The notes under the pieces are model-generated. The model was given only the letters and a program-made list of their open reading frames with translations, made no database searches and was not told where the DNA came from. Shown here one piece after another: positions 10,315 to 18,646 of a stretch of DNA of 64,000 bases. A program made the position numbers and the translations under genes. The stretch's first letter is position 1; each line of letters starts with the position of its first letter. This stretch comes from an uncultured Erythrobacter sp. (lineage in GTDB: Bacteria; Pseudomonadota; Alphaproteobacteria; Sphingomonadales; Sphingomonadaceae), in assembly GCF_958304185.1 (NCBI RefSeq), contig NZ_OY284433.1:558001-622000 (forward strand), in the 5' to 3' direction.

Positions 10315-11850
10315 TTAGACGCTGGCTGCACGGGGACGACCGCCACCGCCGCCGCCGGGACGACCACGGCCGCGGTTTCCACCGCCATTGCCGCCGCCAT
10401 TACCAGCGGGACGCCCGCCGCCACCGGGGTGACGCTGGCCGCCGCCATTGCCGCCGGGCTTGGAGCCGAAAGCACGGCGATCACCCCCTTGTCCATCGGC
10501 AGGACGACGCTCGCCCTGCGGCTTGCGATCACCTTCTGCGCGGCGCTGTTCGCCCTGCTGCGGACGGCGCTCGCCATCGGAGCGACGATCACCTTGCGGC
10601 TTGCGGTCACCCTGCGGGCGCTGGCCGAGCGGGCGCGGGTTGACGCGCTTCATCGGCGTGCGAGCGGCTGGCTTGGTCGGGCCTTCGCCTTCCACCACGG
10701 CACGGAAATTGTCCGGCAGCGGCAGACGGTCAAGCTCGGCGCCGGTCACCTTGCGGATATCCTTGAGGTATGCGCGTTCATCCTCGGCACAGAAGGCAAT
10801 CGCGATCCCGCTCTTACCCGCACGCGCGGTGCGGCCGATGCGGTGGACATACTGCTCAGGCACGTTGGGCAGCTCGTAATTGATCACGTGGCTGACGCCC
10901 GGAATGTCGATCCCGCGCGCGGCCACATCGGTCGCGATCAGCACCGGCACGCGGGCCTTGCGGAACTCGTCGAGTGCGCGCTGACGCTGCGGCTGCGACT
11001 TGTTGCCGTGGATCGCATTGGCAGGGATGCCCGCCTGCTCCAGCTTCTTCACCACCCGGTCCGCGCCATGCTTGGTACGGGTGAAGATCAGCACGCGTTC
11101 GACCGTACCGGGCACGGTGTGACGGCCCTTGAGGATCATTTCGAGCAGGGCCAGCTTCTCGTCCTGCTGGACCATGAAGAGATACTGGTCGATGCGTTCG
11201 GCTGTGGTGCTTTCCGGCGTGACCGAAACCTGCACGGGATTGTTGCAGAAGCCGCTCACCAGCTCCTTGATCGCCTTGGGCATGGTCGCGCTGAAAAACA
11301 GCGTCTGGCGATCCTTCGGCGCCAGTTCGCGGATCTTGCGCAGCGCGTGGATGAAGCCGAGGTCGAGCATCTGGTCGGCCTCGTCGAGCACCAGAATTTC
11401 GATGCCCGCAAGGTTCAGCGCCTTCTGGTCGATCAGATCGAGCAGACGGCCCGGCGTCGCCACCAGAATATCCGCGCCGCGGTGCAGTTTGTTGCGGTCC
11501 TTGCTCACGCTGGTGCCGCCAACGATGCATTGCACCTTGAGACCGGCGAGCGCGCCGTAATCCCTTGCGCTGTCGGCAATCTGCACCGCGAGCTCGCGGG
11601 TCGGGGCTAGCACCAGCATTCGGCAGGACTTGAAGGGGATCTGCTTGTCGGCTTCACGCAGGCGGTCAATGCTGGGGAGCATGAAGGCGGCGGTCTTACC
11701 AGTGCCGGTCTGCGCGATGCCGAGCAGATCGCGGCCCTTCAGCACGGCGGGGATGGCCTGTTCCTGGATCGGGGTCGGCACGGTGTAGCCCTTGAGGTCA
11801 AGAGCCTGGAGCACGGGCTGCGACAGCCCGAGGTCAGCAAAAGTCGTCAT
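10315..11850 (-). CDS. rhlE: DEAD-box ATP-dependent RNA helicase, RhlE type
   Basis: Unwinds structured RNA in ribosome assembly or mRNA decay. From the ATG at 11850 it is 511 residues and begins with an F-x-x-L-G-L Q-motif region. A-Q-T-G-T-G-K-T (Walker A, 46-53), D-E-A-D, S-A-T and H-R-I-G-R-T-A-R are all present. The last roughly 130 residues are a low-complexity basic tail, first with repeated R-R-x-x-G-E/D-R-K-P-Q-G-D units, then Gly/Asn/Arg-rich. Such tails bind RNA nonspecifically in this family. An upstream in-frame extension to 11919 is unlikely. Confidence 0.9.
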   Translation of the reverse strand: MTTFADLGLSQPVLQALDLKGYTVPTPIQEQAIPAVLKGRDLLGIAQTGTGKTAAFMLPSIDRLREADKQIPFKSCRMLVLAPTRELAVQIADSARDYGALAGLKVQCIVGGTSVSKDRNKLHRGADILVATPGRLLDLIDQKALNLAGIEILVLDEADQMLDLGFIHALRKIRELAPKDRQTLFFSATMPKAIKELVSGFCNNPVQVSVTPESTTAERIDQYLFMVQQDEKLALLEMILKGRHTVPGTVERVLIFTRTKHGADRVVKKLEQAGIPANAIHGNKSQPQRQRALDEFRKARVPVLIATDVAARGIDIPGVSHVINYELPNVPEQYVHRIGRTARAGKSGIAIAFCAEDERAYLKDIRKVTGAELDRLPLPDNFRAVVEGEGPTKPAARTPMKRVNPRPLGQRPQGDRKPQGDRRSDGERRPQQGEQRRAEGDRKPQGERRPADGQGGDRRAFGSKPGGNGGGQRHPGGGGRPAGNGGGNGGGNRGRGRPGGGGGGRPRAASV

Positions 11851-12085
11851 ATGAAAAAAACTCGCAAATAGTCTGCGACGCGCGCTCGGCCGCCCTTGAC
11901 GCAAATCGTCGACGGGCACGCCACGCGCGGCGCGGGGGTTGAAACCGCCCGCGTGAAAAGGGAAGTCTTGGAGGTAGAACCGAAGTGCGGCCGGGGCGGA
12001 TGTTTTCAGATTTCCGCCGCTTCACGCATGGCTAGCGCGCTTCGATGGCGGCCATATGGGCGCTCGTGGCCGAAATGTCAAAGGA

Positions 12086-12478
12086 TTATCGATCCGGCTT
12101 GATCCGCATATTGAAATCGATCCGTCCGGTATAGGTTCCGGTGACCGGCCTGCCCTCGCCATTGAGCGTCGGGCTCAACTGCGCGCGGCGCATCAGGATT
12201 TCACACAATTCCTTGGTAACCAGCGGGCTTCGGAATGTGCGCGACAGCTTGCACCCGGTCGCTGTTCCATCGGGTGCGACCTCCAGGGTGAATTCAAGCT
12301 TCTGGGCCAACACGCCTAGCCTTGAGGACGTGAAAGCCAGTTCACGCACGCCGTCAAACGCGATGAGTTGCGCAGAGCGCGGGCCTTGCGGTGCCTCCTC
12401 GGCACGGGCCGCAAGAGGAGCACCGGCCGCAAGGCCAGCGATCATCAACCCCGCCGCGCGTATGATCTGACCTGCCAT
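12086..12478 (-). CDS. Secreted TonB-C-like small protein, paralogue 1
   Basis: About 130 residues from the ATG at 12478; an in-frame start at 12514 is also possible. It has an N-terminal signal sequence (I-I-R-A-A-G-L-M-I-A-G-L-A-A-G-A then A-R-A), so it is probably periplasmic. The mature part has the pattern G-V-R-E-(x)-S-S-R-L, T-L-E-V-x-P-D-G-T-A-T-x-C, F-R, L-C-E-I-L-M and V-T-G-T-Y-x-G-R-I. It resembles the C-terminal fold of TonB-type energy transducers but lacks a membrane anchor and Pro-rich spacer. The next gene is a clear paralogue. Function unknown. Confidence 0.7.
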   Translation of the reverse strand: MAGQIIRAAGLMIAGLAAGAPLAARAEEAPQGPRSAQLIAFDGVRELAFTSSRLGVLAQKLEFTLEVAPDGTATGCKLSRTFRSPLVTKELCEILMRRAQLSPTLNGEGRPVTGTYTGRIDFNMRIKPDR

Positions 12479-12547
12479 TGCCTCTGCCCCCGTGCCATTC
12501 TTGTGACCATGCAAACGGTTTTAAAACAGCACTTTACCGGATCATAT

Positions 12548-12949
12548 TCAACCCTTGGCGCGGATGTCCATGAAGTTCAGCCGGCCTTCGTAGCTGCCCT
12601 CTACCGGAGCGCCGCTGGAGTCCTGCGCGGGCTCAAAGCTATGGTGCTTCATCAGCACTTCGCACAGCTTGTCGTTGACGTAGTTCATCCGAAACTTCTC
12701 GGCGAGTTCGCAATCGACCGGCGTTCCCGCTGCATCTACTTCGAGCGTGTAACCCACCTCCCCGCGCCAGACGCGCAGCCGGGAAGATTCCTTGAGAAAC
12801 TCCCGGTCGCCGGTGAATTCGATCAACCGTGCCGGTTTGACCTTGGAACGCGCCGTCCCGTCATTCTGCATCTGCTGCTCCTGCGCAAAAACCGGGGCAG
12901 CTAATACCCCAAACGCCGCAATAGCGGACAGAACGAAGGAGGTTTTCAT
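12548..12949 (-). CDS. Secreted TonB-C-like small protein, paralogue 2
   Basis: 133 residues from M-K-T-S-F. The signal peptide is clear (S-A-I-A-A-F-G-V-L-A-A-P-V-F-A then Q-E). The mature part repeats the pattern of the downstream neighbour: I-E-F-T-G-D-R-E-F, S-S-R-L-R-V, T-L-E-V-D-A-A-G-T-P-V-D-C, F-R, L-C-E-V-L-M and V-E-G-S-Y-E-G-R-L. The frame stays open upstream to 13060, but the signal peptide argues for this start. No strong ribosome-binding site was seen. The two genes are in tandem, 69 bases apart, and probably arose by duplication. Confidence 0.75.
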   Translation of the reverse strand: MKTSFVLSAIAAFGVLAAPVFAQEQQMQNDGTARSKVKPARLIEFTGDREFLKESSRLRVWRGEVGYTLEVDAAGTPVDCELAEKFRMNYVNDKLCEVLMKHHSFEPAQDSSGAPVEGSYEGRLNFMDIRAKG

Positions 12950-13204
12950 TGAGGCGGCCTTGCTGGTCATCAGGTAGGCGGCGTTCTTGAATGTCGCCAG
13001 GTGACTGCAAGCATACGAAAATGTAGCAGGTGCGCAAATCGAACGCGGTGAGCCGTTCAACTTCGCAGAATGTTACAGGCAGTCCCAAGTGATTGCCAAA
13101 ATATTACCCACGAATGATCAATTACAACTCATGCGCGGAATAACACACCCCGTGCGCGCAATCGTCTCATTCAGGTGTGGCGAATCTGCAACCGGCCGCG
13201 TGCG

Positions 13205-14767
13205 TCAGCCCAGTCCCGCTGCTGCCAGCAAAGCTCGCGTACTGGCATCGAACTCGCCCTCGCCGCTTTCGATCTGCTTGGCGATCGCCTTGCCCAGCTC
13301 CACGCCGAACTGGTCGAAGGGGTTGATCCCCATCAGCACCGCATTGGCGAAGGTGCGGTGTTCGTGGAAGGCGATCAGCGCGCCCAGTGCAGCCGCATCG
13401 CAATCGTCGATCAGGAAGGTGGTCGAAGGCCGGTCGCCCGGATAGGCCCGCGCCGGATCGTCAGCCGGCTTGCCCGCCATCAGCGCGGCCCCCTGCGCGA
13501 GGCAGTTCATCAGCAGGATGCGGTGATGCGCCGGATCGAGCTGGTCGCCGGGCCCAATACTGACGAGGAAATCGACCGGGATCAGATGCGTGCCCTGATG
13601 CAGCAGCTGGAACACCGCGTGCTGCGCGTCGGTCCCCACCCCGCCCCAGGTGATCGCCGCCGTCGGCCCGTCGACCGGGCTGCCATCGGTCTTCACGCTC
13701 TTGCCGTTCGATTCCATCTCGAGCTGCTGGAGGTAATCGGGCAGCAGCGCGAGCCGCTCGTCATAGGCGAAGACAGCGCGGGTCTGGCAGCCGCGCAGGC
13801 GGGTGTAATACTGGTCCGCAAACGCAGCGAGCAGCGGCGCATTGGCCCGGCCTTCCTCCGCGCGGAAGTGATCATCCACCGCCTTGGCCCCCGCCAGCAT
13901 CGCGCGGAATTCCTCCATGCCGATGGCGAGCGCGACCGGGAACCCGATCGAGGAGAACAGCGAATAGCGCCCACCCACGCTTTCGATGAAGGGCAGCACG
14001 CGGGTCTCATCCACGCCCCACTCGACGGCCTTTTCCGGCGACGCGGTGAGCGCGACCACCCGGCCACCCGGATCATCTACACCGCTTTCGGCCAGCCATT
14101 TCAGCGCGCTTTCCGCATTGGTCATCGTCTCGATGGTGGTGAAGGTCTTGGAGGCGACCGCGATCAGCGTCGTCTCCGGATCGCAGGCCCGGAACGCCTG
14201 CTCCAGCGCCAACCCGTCGATGTTCGAGACCACGTGGACATCGACCAGCGCCAGATCGCGGGTCAGCGCGTCGATGGCGAGCGCGGGGCCAAGCGCCGAT
14301 CCGCCGATGCCGATTGCGATGCAGTGCTTGATCTCGCCCAGCGCGCCTTCGTGGATCGCTTCGACCAGCAGGCTCATGCGGGTGAGCAGCGCCTCGGCCT
14401 CATCGACCTGCGCAGGAGTGCCGCTGCCGCGCAGCGCGCCGTGGGTCGCGGCGCGGCCTTCGGTGACGTTGATGATCCCCCCGCCGAACAGCGCCTCACG
14501 CGCCGCGTCAAATCCTGCCGCTTCGGCCAGCGCTTCGAACGCGGAGAGCGCGTCATCGCTCAGATGGGTCTTGGAAAAGTCGATCCGCATCCCGGCCTCG
14601 GCAGCGCTGCCGGGCTCCACCGGCCAGGCGATCCGCCGAGTCAGGCTGGCGGGACGATCGCGATCGGCGGCAAACAGGTCGGCGAGCTTGGGCTGCGGCA
14701 GAGCCTTCAGCCGCGTCCATGCTGTCCCAATTGCCGCATCACCCTGTGCCCCACCCGAAGTGCTCAT
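13205..14767 (-). CDS. pgi: Glucose-6-phosphate isomerase
   Basis: Interconverts glucose-6-phosphate and fructose-6-phosphate in the cytoplasm. 520 residues, normal for the family. The sugar-phosphate loop G-I-G-G-S-A-L-G-P is central. G-R-Y-S-L-F-S-S-I-G (signature 1 region), P-G-D-R-P-S-T-T and the C-terminal signature G-V-E-L-G-K are present. It is divergent from lepB; only 49 bases separate the two starts, so any promoter must be compressed into that gap or run into the coding sequences. Confidence 0.96.
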   Translation of the reverse strand: MSTSGGAQGDAAIGTAWTRLKALPQPKLADLFAADRDRPASLTRRIAWPVEPGSAAEAGMRIDFSKTHLSDDALSAFEALAEAAGFDAAREALFGGGIINVTEGRAATHGALRGSGTPAQVDEAEALLTRMSLLVEAIHEGALGEIKHCIAIGIGGSALGPALAIDALTRDLALVDVHVVSNIDGLALEQAFRACDPETTLIAVASKTFTTIETMTNAESALKWLAESGVDDPGGRVVALTASPEKAVEWGVDETRVLPFIESVGGRYSLFSSIGFPVALAIGMEEFRAMLAGAKAVDDHFRAEEGRANAPLLAAFADQYYTRLRGCQTRAVFAYDERLALLPDYLQQLEMESNGKSVKTDGSPVDGPTAAITWGGVGTDAQHAVFQLLHQGTHLIPVDFLVSIGPGDQLDPAHHRILLMNCLAQGAALMAGKPADDPARAYPGDRPSTTFLIDDCDAAALGALIAFHEHRTFANAVLMGINPFDQFGVELGKAIAKQIESGEGEFDASTRALLAAAGLG

Positions 14768-14816
14768 CGCCGTTTCCCTTTACGCAAGTGTGCGGCTGCG
14801 AGTAAGGGCAGAGACG

Positions 14817-15668
14817 ATGGATGTTAAGACCCAATCGCTTGAGACCCAAACGCTCGACGCAGGCCAGACCGCCGCAAACGGCACTCGTGCCCGTGAGAGC
14901 TGGGGCGGCTTCATCTGGTTTCTCATCAAGCTTTTGCTGGCGGTGCTGGCGTTCCGTACGCTGGTGTTCTCGCCCTTCTCCATCCCATCAGAGAGCATGT
15001 TGCCGCGGCTGATGAACGGCGATTATCTGCTGGCGGCCAAGTGGCCCTATGGCATCTCGCGCCATTCGCTGCCCTTCGATCTGCCGCTCCCGAGCGGACG
15101 CTTGCTGCCCGGCACACCCGAGCGCGGCGATATCGCGATCTTCAAGCACCCGGTGGACGGGCGCGAATATATCAAGCGGGTGATCGGCCTGCCGGGTGAC
15201 CGGGTGGCGGTAATCGGCGGCGAGGTTGTGCTGAACGGTGCGCGCCTGCCCCGGCAACGGATCGCCGACGTGCCGGTGACGCAATCGTCCAATACCGGCT
15301 GTGCTTGGGGCGGCGATCTGGCCGATGAGGCGGACGGCGTCGAGGTATGCCGCTACCCCGCGTTCCGCGAGACGCTGCCGGGCGGCCTGTCTTACACCAC
15401 GCTCGATTTTGGCCTCACCCCTTACGATGGCTTTGCCGAGGTCACTGTGCCCGCAGGCCGCCTGTTCGTGATGGGCGACAACCGCGACAGTTCGCGCGAC
15501 AGCCGCTTTCCGGCGGTGGCGGGCGACGGGGTCGGTTTTGTCCCGCAAGACCTGCTGGTCGGGCGTGCCGCGATCATCGTCTGGTCAACCGATGGCAGCG
15601 CCGATTGGGGCAAGCCGTGGACATGGTTTTCCGCCGCGCGCTGGGACCGGATCGGAGCCACGCTGTGA
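14817..15668 (+). CDS. lepB: Signal peptidase I
   Basis: Inner-membrane peptidase that removes signal peptides from secreted proteins. The 283 residues start with a short cytoplasmic segment and one membrane helix (about residues 31-50). The catalytic Ser60 lies in I-P-S-E-S-M-L-P and the general-base Lys120 in Y-I-K-R-V-I-G-L-P-G-D. Box E is M-G-D-N-R-D-S-S-R-D-S-R. The frame is open far upstream (antisense to pgi), but M-D-V-K-T-Q is the sensible start. Its stop overlaps the rnc GTG by four bases, as in other lepB-rnc-era operons. Confidence 0.95.
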   Translation: MDVKTQSLETQTLDAGQTAANGTRARESWGGFIWFLIKLLLAVLAFRTLVFSPFSIPSESMLPRLMNGDYLLAAKWPYGISRHSLPFDLPLPSGRLLPGTPERGDIAIFKHPVDGREYIKRVIGLPGDRVAVIGGEVVLNGARLPRQRIADVPVTQSSNTGCAWGGDLADEADGVEVCRYPAFRETLPGGLSYTTLDFGLTPYDGFAEVTVPAGRLFVMGDNRDSSRDSRFPAVAGDGVGFVPQDLLVGRAAIIVWSTDGSADWGKPWTWFSAARWDRIGATL

Positions 15669-16348
15669 CCGGCCTCGCCCCCGCTACCCGCGAATGGCTT
15701 GAGGCCAAGGGCTTTGTCATCGCCAACGAGGCTCCGTGGATCGAAGCGCTGACCCACGGGAGCTTCAACGGCTCGGGCGCAGAAGTGGCCGATTACCAGC
15801 GGCTGGAGTTTCTGGGTGACCGGGTGCTGGGGCTCTCGGTGGCGAGCTGGCTGTTCCGCGCTGGAGATGCCCCCGAAGGGCGGCTTTCGCAGCGTCTGAA
15901 CGCGCTCGTCAGCGGGGCGACCTGCGCACGCATCGCCCGGGCGATTGACCTCCCTGTCCACATCCGCCTCGGCAAGCAGGCGCGTGACGATGGCGGGGCA
16001 GACAGCGACAAGATCCTCGGCGATGTGATGGAAGCCCTGATCGGCGCCTGCTTCATCGAGAGCGGCTTTGACGCCGCGCAGGCCATGATCTACCGCCTGT
16101 GGTCACACGAGCTGGAGGGCGACGAGGGCAAGTCCAAACACCCCAAAAGCGCCTTGCAGGAATGGGCCGCAGGCAACCGCCGTGCGCCTCCGCTCTACGA
16201 AGTCATCGACCGCAGCGGCCCTGACCATGCCGCCCGCTTCACCGTGCAAGTGAGCGTGCGTAATGTCGGCGCAGCCGAGGCGACCGCCACCAGCAAGGGC
16301 GAAGCCGAACGGCTCGCGGCCAAGGCATTTCTGGAGGCGTTCGGGTGA
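15665..16348 (+). CDS. rnc: Ribonuclease III
   Basis: Cuts double-stranded RNA in rRNA and mRNA processing. 227 residues from a GTG that overlaps the lepB stop (GTGA). The RNase III signature R-L-E-F-L-G-D is at 46-52 and the second metal-binding stretch D-V-M-E-A-L-I-G-A near residue 120. A double-stranded RNA-binding domain fills the C-terminus from about residue 160, ending G-E-A-E-R-L-A-A-K-A-F. It is followed by a 186-base gap with a parS site before era. Confidence 0.95.
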   Translation: MTGLAPATREWLEAKGFVIANEAPWIEALTHGSFNGSGAEVADYQRLEFLGDRVLGLSVASWLFRAGDAPEGRLSQRLNALVSGATCARIARAIDLPVHIRLGKQARDDGGADSDKILGDVMEALIGACFIESGFDAAQAMIYRLWSHELEGDEGKSKHPKSALQEWAAGNRRAPPLYEVIDRSGPDHAARFTVQVSVRNVGAAEATATSKGEAERLAAKAFLEAFG

Positions 16349-16372
16349 GATAAAGCGGCGATGTTCTGCATA

Positions 16373-16388
16373 TGTTTCACGTGAAACA
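16373..16388. other. parS: parS centromere site (ParB-binding)
   Basis: TGTTTCACGTGAAACA is a perfect 16-bp palindrome (18 bp including the outer A/T at 16372 and 16389) and matches the bacterial parS consensus exactly. ParB loads here as a clamp for chromosome segregation. It lies in the rnc-era gap. Such sites usually cluster near the replication origin, so the window may be in the origin half of the chromosome; that is inference. No parA/parB gene is in the window. Confidence 0.9.
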
Positions 16389-16534
16389 TTGCTGGCCGCT
16401 CCTTGCTCCCCCAACGCTGACGCCCGATAACCGATGCATAACCCGCGCAACGCCTGCGTAAGCCGCGCCAATCGCTGCCCACTCCTTCGAAACAGCCCTT
16501 CGACAATGTCAGGGCGAACGGATACAATCGAACC

Positions 16535-17464
16535 ATGACTCAGACACCCCCCTCGTCCCCCCCGACCCGCTGCGGAGTCGTTGCCGTGATCGGCGCGCCG
16601 AACGCCGGCAAATCGACTCTGGTGAACCAATTGGTCGGCCAGAAGGTCGCGATCACCAGCGCCAAGGCGCAGACCACCCGCGCGCGGATGCTCGGCATTG
16701 CGCTGCATGAGCTGGACGGCGCAGGCGTGCAGATGATCCTGGTGGACACCCCCGGCATCTTTGCGCCGCGCCGCCGGCTCGACCGCGCGATGGTCAGCGC
16801 CGCTTGGGAAGGCGCGGAAAGCGCCGATGCCGTGCTGCTGCTGGTCGATCCGATCAAGCAGCGCCGCCACGAGTTGGAGCCGCTGTTGGAGGCACTGGCA
16901 GGCCGCCCTGAACACAAGATCCTCGTCATCAACAAGGTCGACCGCGCCAAGAAAGAGCCGATGCTGGCGCTCGCGCAGGATCTGGCGGGCAAGGTCGATT
17001 TTGCCGAGATTTACTTCGTCTCGGCCCTAACCGGGGACGGGGTGCCGGAACTGAAGGACGCGCTGGCGGGCATGATGCCCGAGGGCGAATGGATGTATCC
17101 CGAAGATCAGGTCTCCGATGCGTCGGAGCGCCTGCTCGCCGCCGAAATCACCCGCGAACAGCTCTACCAGCAGCTCCACGAGGAACTGCCCTACGACAGC
17201 GCGGTGCGGCCCGAGAAATACGAGGTGCGCAAGGATGGCAGCATCGAGATCCACCAGCAGATCGTGGTCGCCCGCGAAACCCAGCGCGCGATTGTGCTCG
17301 GCAAGGGCGGCGCGCGGATCAAGCAGATCGGAGCTGCGGCGCGGGCGGAATTGAGCCAGGTGCTGGGCGTGCCGGTGCACCTCTATCTCCATGTGAAACA
17401 GCTGGAAAACTGGGCTGAGGACAAGGAGATTTTCGAGGAGATGGGGCTCGATTGGGTGCGGTAG
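16535..17464 (+). CDS. era: GTPase Era
   Basis: Essential GTPase that checks 16S rRNA 3'-end maturation and 30S assembly. 309 residues. G1 G-A-P-N-A-G-K-S-T is at 20-28, G3 is D-T-P-G and G4 is N-K-V-D. The C-terminal KH RNA-binding domain includes V-L-G-K-G-G-A-R-I-K-Q-I-G. Start and length are normal. It is the third gene of lepB-rnc-era but is separated from rnc by 186 bases with parS, so it may have its own promoter. Confidence 0.96.
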   Translation: MTQTPPSSPPTRCGVVAVIGAPNAGKSTLVNQLVGQKVAITSAKAQTTRARMLGIALHELDGAGVQMILVDTPGIFAPRRRLDRAMVSAAWEGAESADAVLLLVDPIKQRRHELEPLLEALAGRPEHKILVINKVDRAKKEPMLALAQDLAGKVDFAEIYFVSALTGDGVPELKDALAGMMPEGEWMYPEDQVSDASERLLAAEITREQLYQQLHEELPYDSAVRPEKYEVRKDGSIEIHQQIVVARETQRAIVLGKGGARIKQIGAAARAELSQVLGVPVHLYLHVKQLENWAEDKEIFEEMGLDWVR

Positions 17465-17525
17465 TGGGGCGTTGCTGATTGATCTGAGATGGATGGATCT
17501 TCCAAGCAATGCCAATCCTCGCTTT

Positions 17526-17622
17526 CGTCATCCCAGCGAAAGCTGGGACCTAGAGCGGTATGTGCCAAGTTAGCGATGGAAGCGCTTGATTGCCCTAGGC
17601 CCCAGCTTTCGCTGGGGTGACG
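17526..17622. repeat. Palindromic repeat family B, copy 1
   Basis: Inverted arms starting CGTCATCCCAGCGAAAGCTG and ending in the partner CAGCTTTCGCTGGGGTGACG. Each arm also holds a small hairpin (CCAGCgaaaGCTGG). The centre is unrelated to the other copies at 22855-22936 and 39670-39750. It lies in the non-coding stretch after era. Confidence 0.85.
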
Positions 17623-17668
17623 GTTGGGCGAAGTTCAGCCCCAGCCCAGCTTATCCAGCCCCCCATCC

Positions 17669-17775
17669 TCGTCATCGCGAGGCTCGTAGAGCCGTGGCGA
17701 TCCATGAACCGCTGCTTTCGGCTTGTGAGGTCATGCCATGGATTGCCGCGTCGCCTGCGGCTCCTCGGAATGAGG
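17669..17775. repeat. Imperfect palindromic repeat, GTCATCGCGAGG type
   Basis: The left end CCTCGTCATCGCGAGG pairs imperfectly with the right end CTCCTCGGAATGAGG. Internal GGCGATCCATG and CATGGATTGCC pair as a second inverted repeat. It is a different family from its neighbour at 17526 and carries no reading frame that looks like a gene. Confidence 0.65.
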
Positions 17776-17780
17776 TAACT

Positions 17781-17990
17781 CCGTCGCCCCGTGCTTGCCT
17801 GACCTGGCGCAGGCCGGGGACACCGGGCCCCGCTTCTCCCCTCCCCGGGGGGAAGGGTTGGGGGTGGGGGTGGGGGTTCGACATTAGCGGGCGTCGCACA
17901 CCCATCCCCAGCCCTTCCCTCTAGGGAAGGGAGTTTTTAGCGCGATTTGAGAGCGTAAAGCCGAGCCCCGTGTCAAGCACGGGGCGACGG
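17781..17990. repeat. Nested repeat block bounded by a perfect 17-bp inverted repeat
   Basis: CCGTCGCCCCGTGCTTG (17781-17797) is the exact reverse complement of 17974-17990. Inside it, a CTCCCCTCCCC/GGGGAAGGG region at 17838-17870 pairs with the CCCTTCCC...GGGAAGGG hairpin at 17912-17931. That hairpin (8-bp stem, TCTA loop) is followed by AGTTTTT and could end plus-strand transcription coming from era. No coding potential is visible. Confidence 0.65.
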
Positions 17991-17999
17991 GTGGAGGGT

Positions 18000-18644
18000 T
18001 CACCCCCGCCCCAGCTTCTCCAGCTTCGCCTTCAGCGCCGCCTCGTCGAAGGGCTTGACGATGTAATCGTCCGCGCCTGCCGCGATGCCGTCGTGGATGT
18101 CCTGGGCCTCGCCGTTCGAGGTGCAGAACACCACCACCGGCTCCTTGGGCGTGGGGATTGAGCGCAGTTTGGTGACGAAAGTGATGCCGTCCATTTCAGG
18201 CATATTCCAATCGGTCAGCACCAGATCGGGCATCGACTTCTTGCAGCGCGCCAGAGCTTCTTCGCCGTTTTCGGCTTCGACCGGGACGTAACCGAGGCTC
18301 AATGCAATCTTGCTGGAGACCTTGCGGATCACCCGGCTATCATCGACGATCAGGCAAGTCTTGGCGGCTGCGGCAGGCGCAGGCTGGGCGGAATAGCGGT
18401 CGCGCATCGCCTTGGCGGCGGCGACGATGGCGGCGGTGTCGTCAAGTTCCGGCGTGCTGTCAGCAGCGGGCGCGGCAGGCGCCGGACGCGGCGGTGCGGC
18501 TGCCTCGGCCGCGACGCGGGCTTCGTCCTCGTCGGCAGCGGCGGCCAGCACTTTTTCGTTCTGCGCGAGCTTTTCCGCCAGCGTCTTGCCATCTGTCACG
18601 GTGCGGCGATTGGGGCCGGAATGGCGCTTGATCAGGTTCTGCAC
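18000..18644 (-). CDS. Response regulator, C-terminal CheY-like receiver
   Basis: 214 residues, GTG start. The first roughly 95 residues are Ala/Pro/Asp-rich, with a basic beginning and no recognised domain. The receiver domain fills the rest: acidic pair Asp101/Asp102, phospho-acceptor Asp145 in L-T-D-W-N-M-P, the conserved Thr/Ser region F-C-T-S-N, and Lys in D-Y-I-V-K-P-F. There is no output domain after it, so it probably signals by protein contact. Two bases separate it from the upstream 18647-18949 gene on the same strand. No histidine kinase is nearby. Confidence 0.88.
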   Translation of the reverse strand: MQNLIKRHSGPNRRTVTDGKTLAEKLAQNEKVLAAAADEDEARVAAEAAAPPRPAPAAPAADSTPELDDTAAIVAAAKAMRDRYSAQPAPAAAAKTCLIVDDSRVIRKVSSKIALSLGYVPVEAENGEEALARCKKSMPDLVLTDWNMPEMDGITFVTKLRSIPTPKEPVVVFCTSNGEAQDIHDGIAAGADDYIVKPFDEAALKAKLEKLGRG

Positions 18645-18646
18645 GG

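Noticed and set aside
13175-14827. 550-codon open frame antisense to pgi
   Set aside because: Mirror frame of a real gene in GC-rich DNA; composition dominated by Arg, Gln, His; no start signal or motif.
17465-17999. CRISPR array in the repeat-rich gap
   Set aside because: Repeats are inverted palindromes of different families, not regularly spaced direct repeats, and no cas gene is near.
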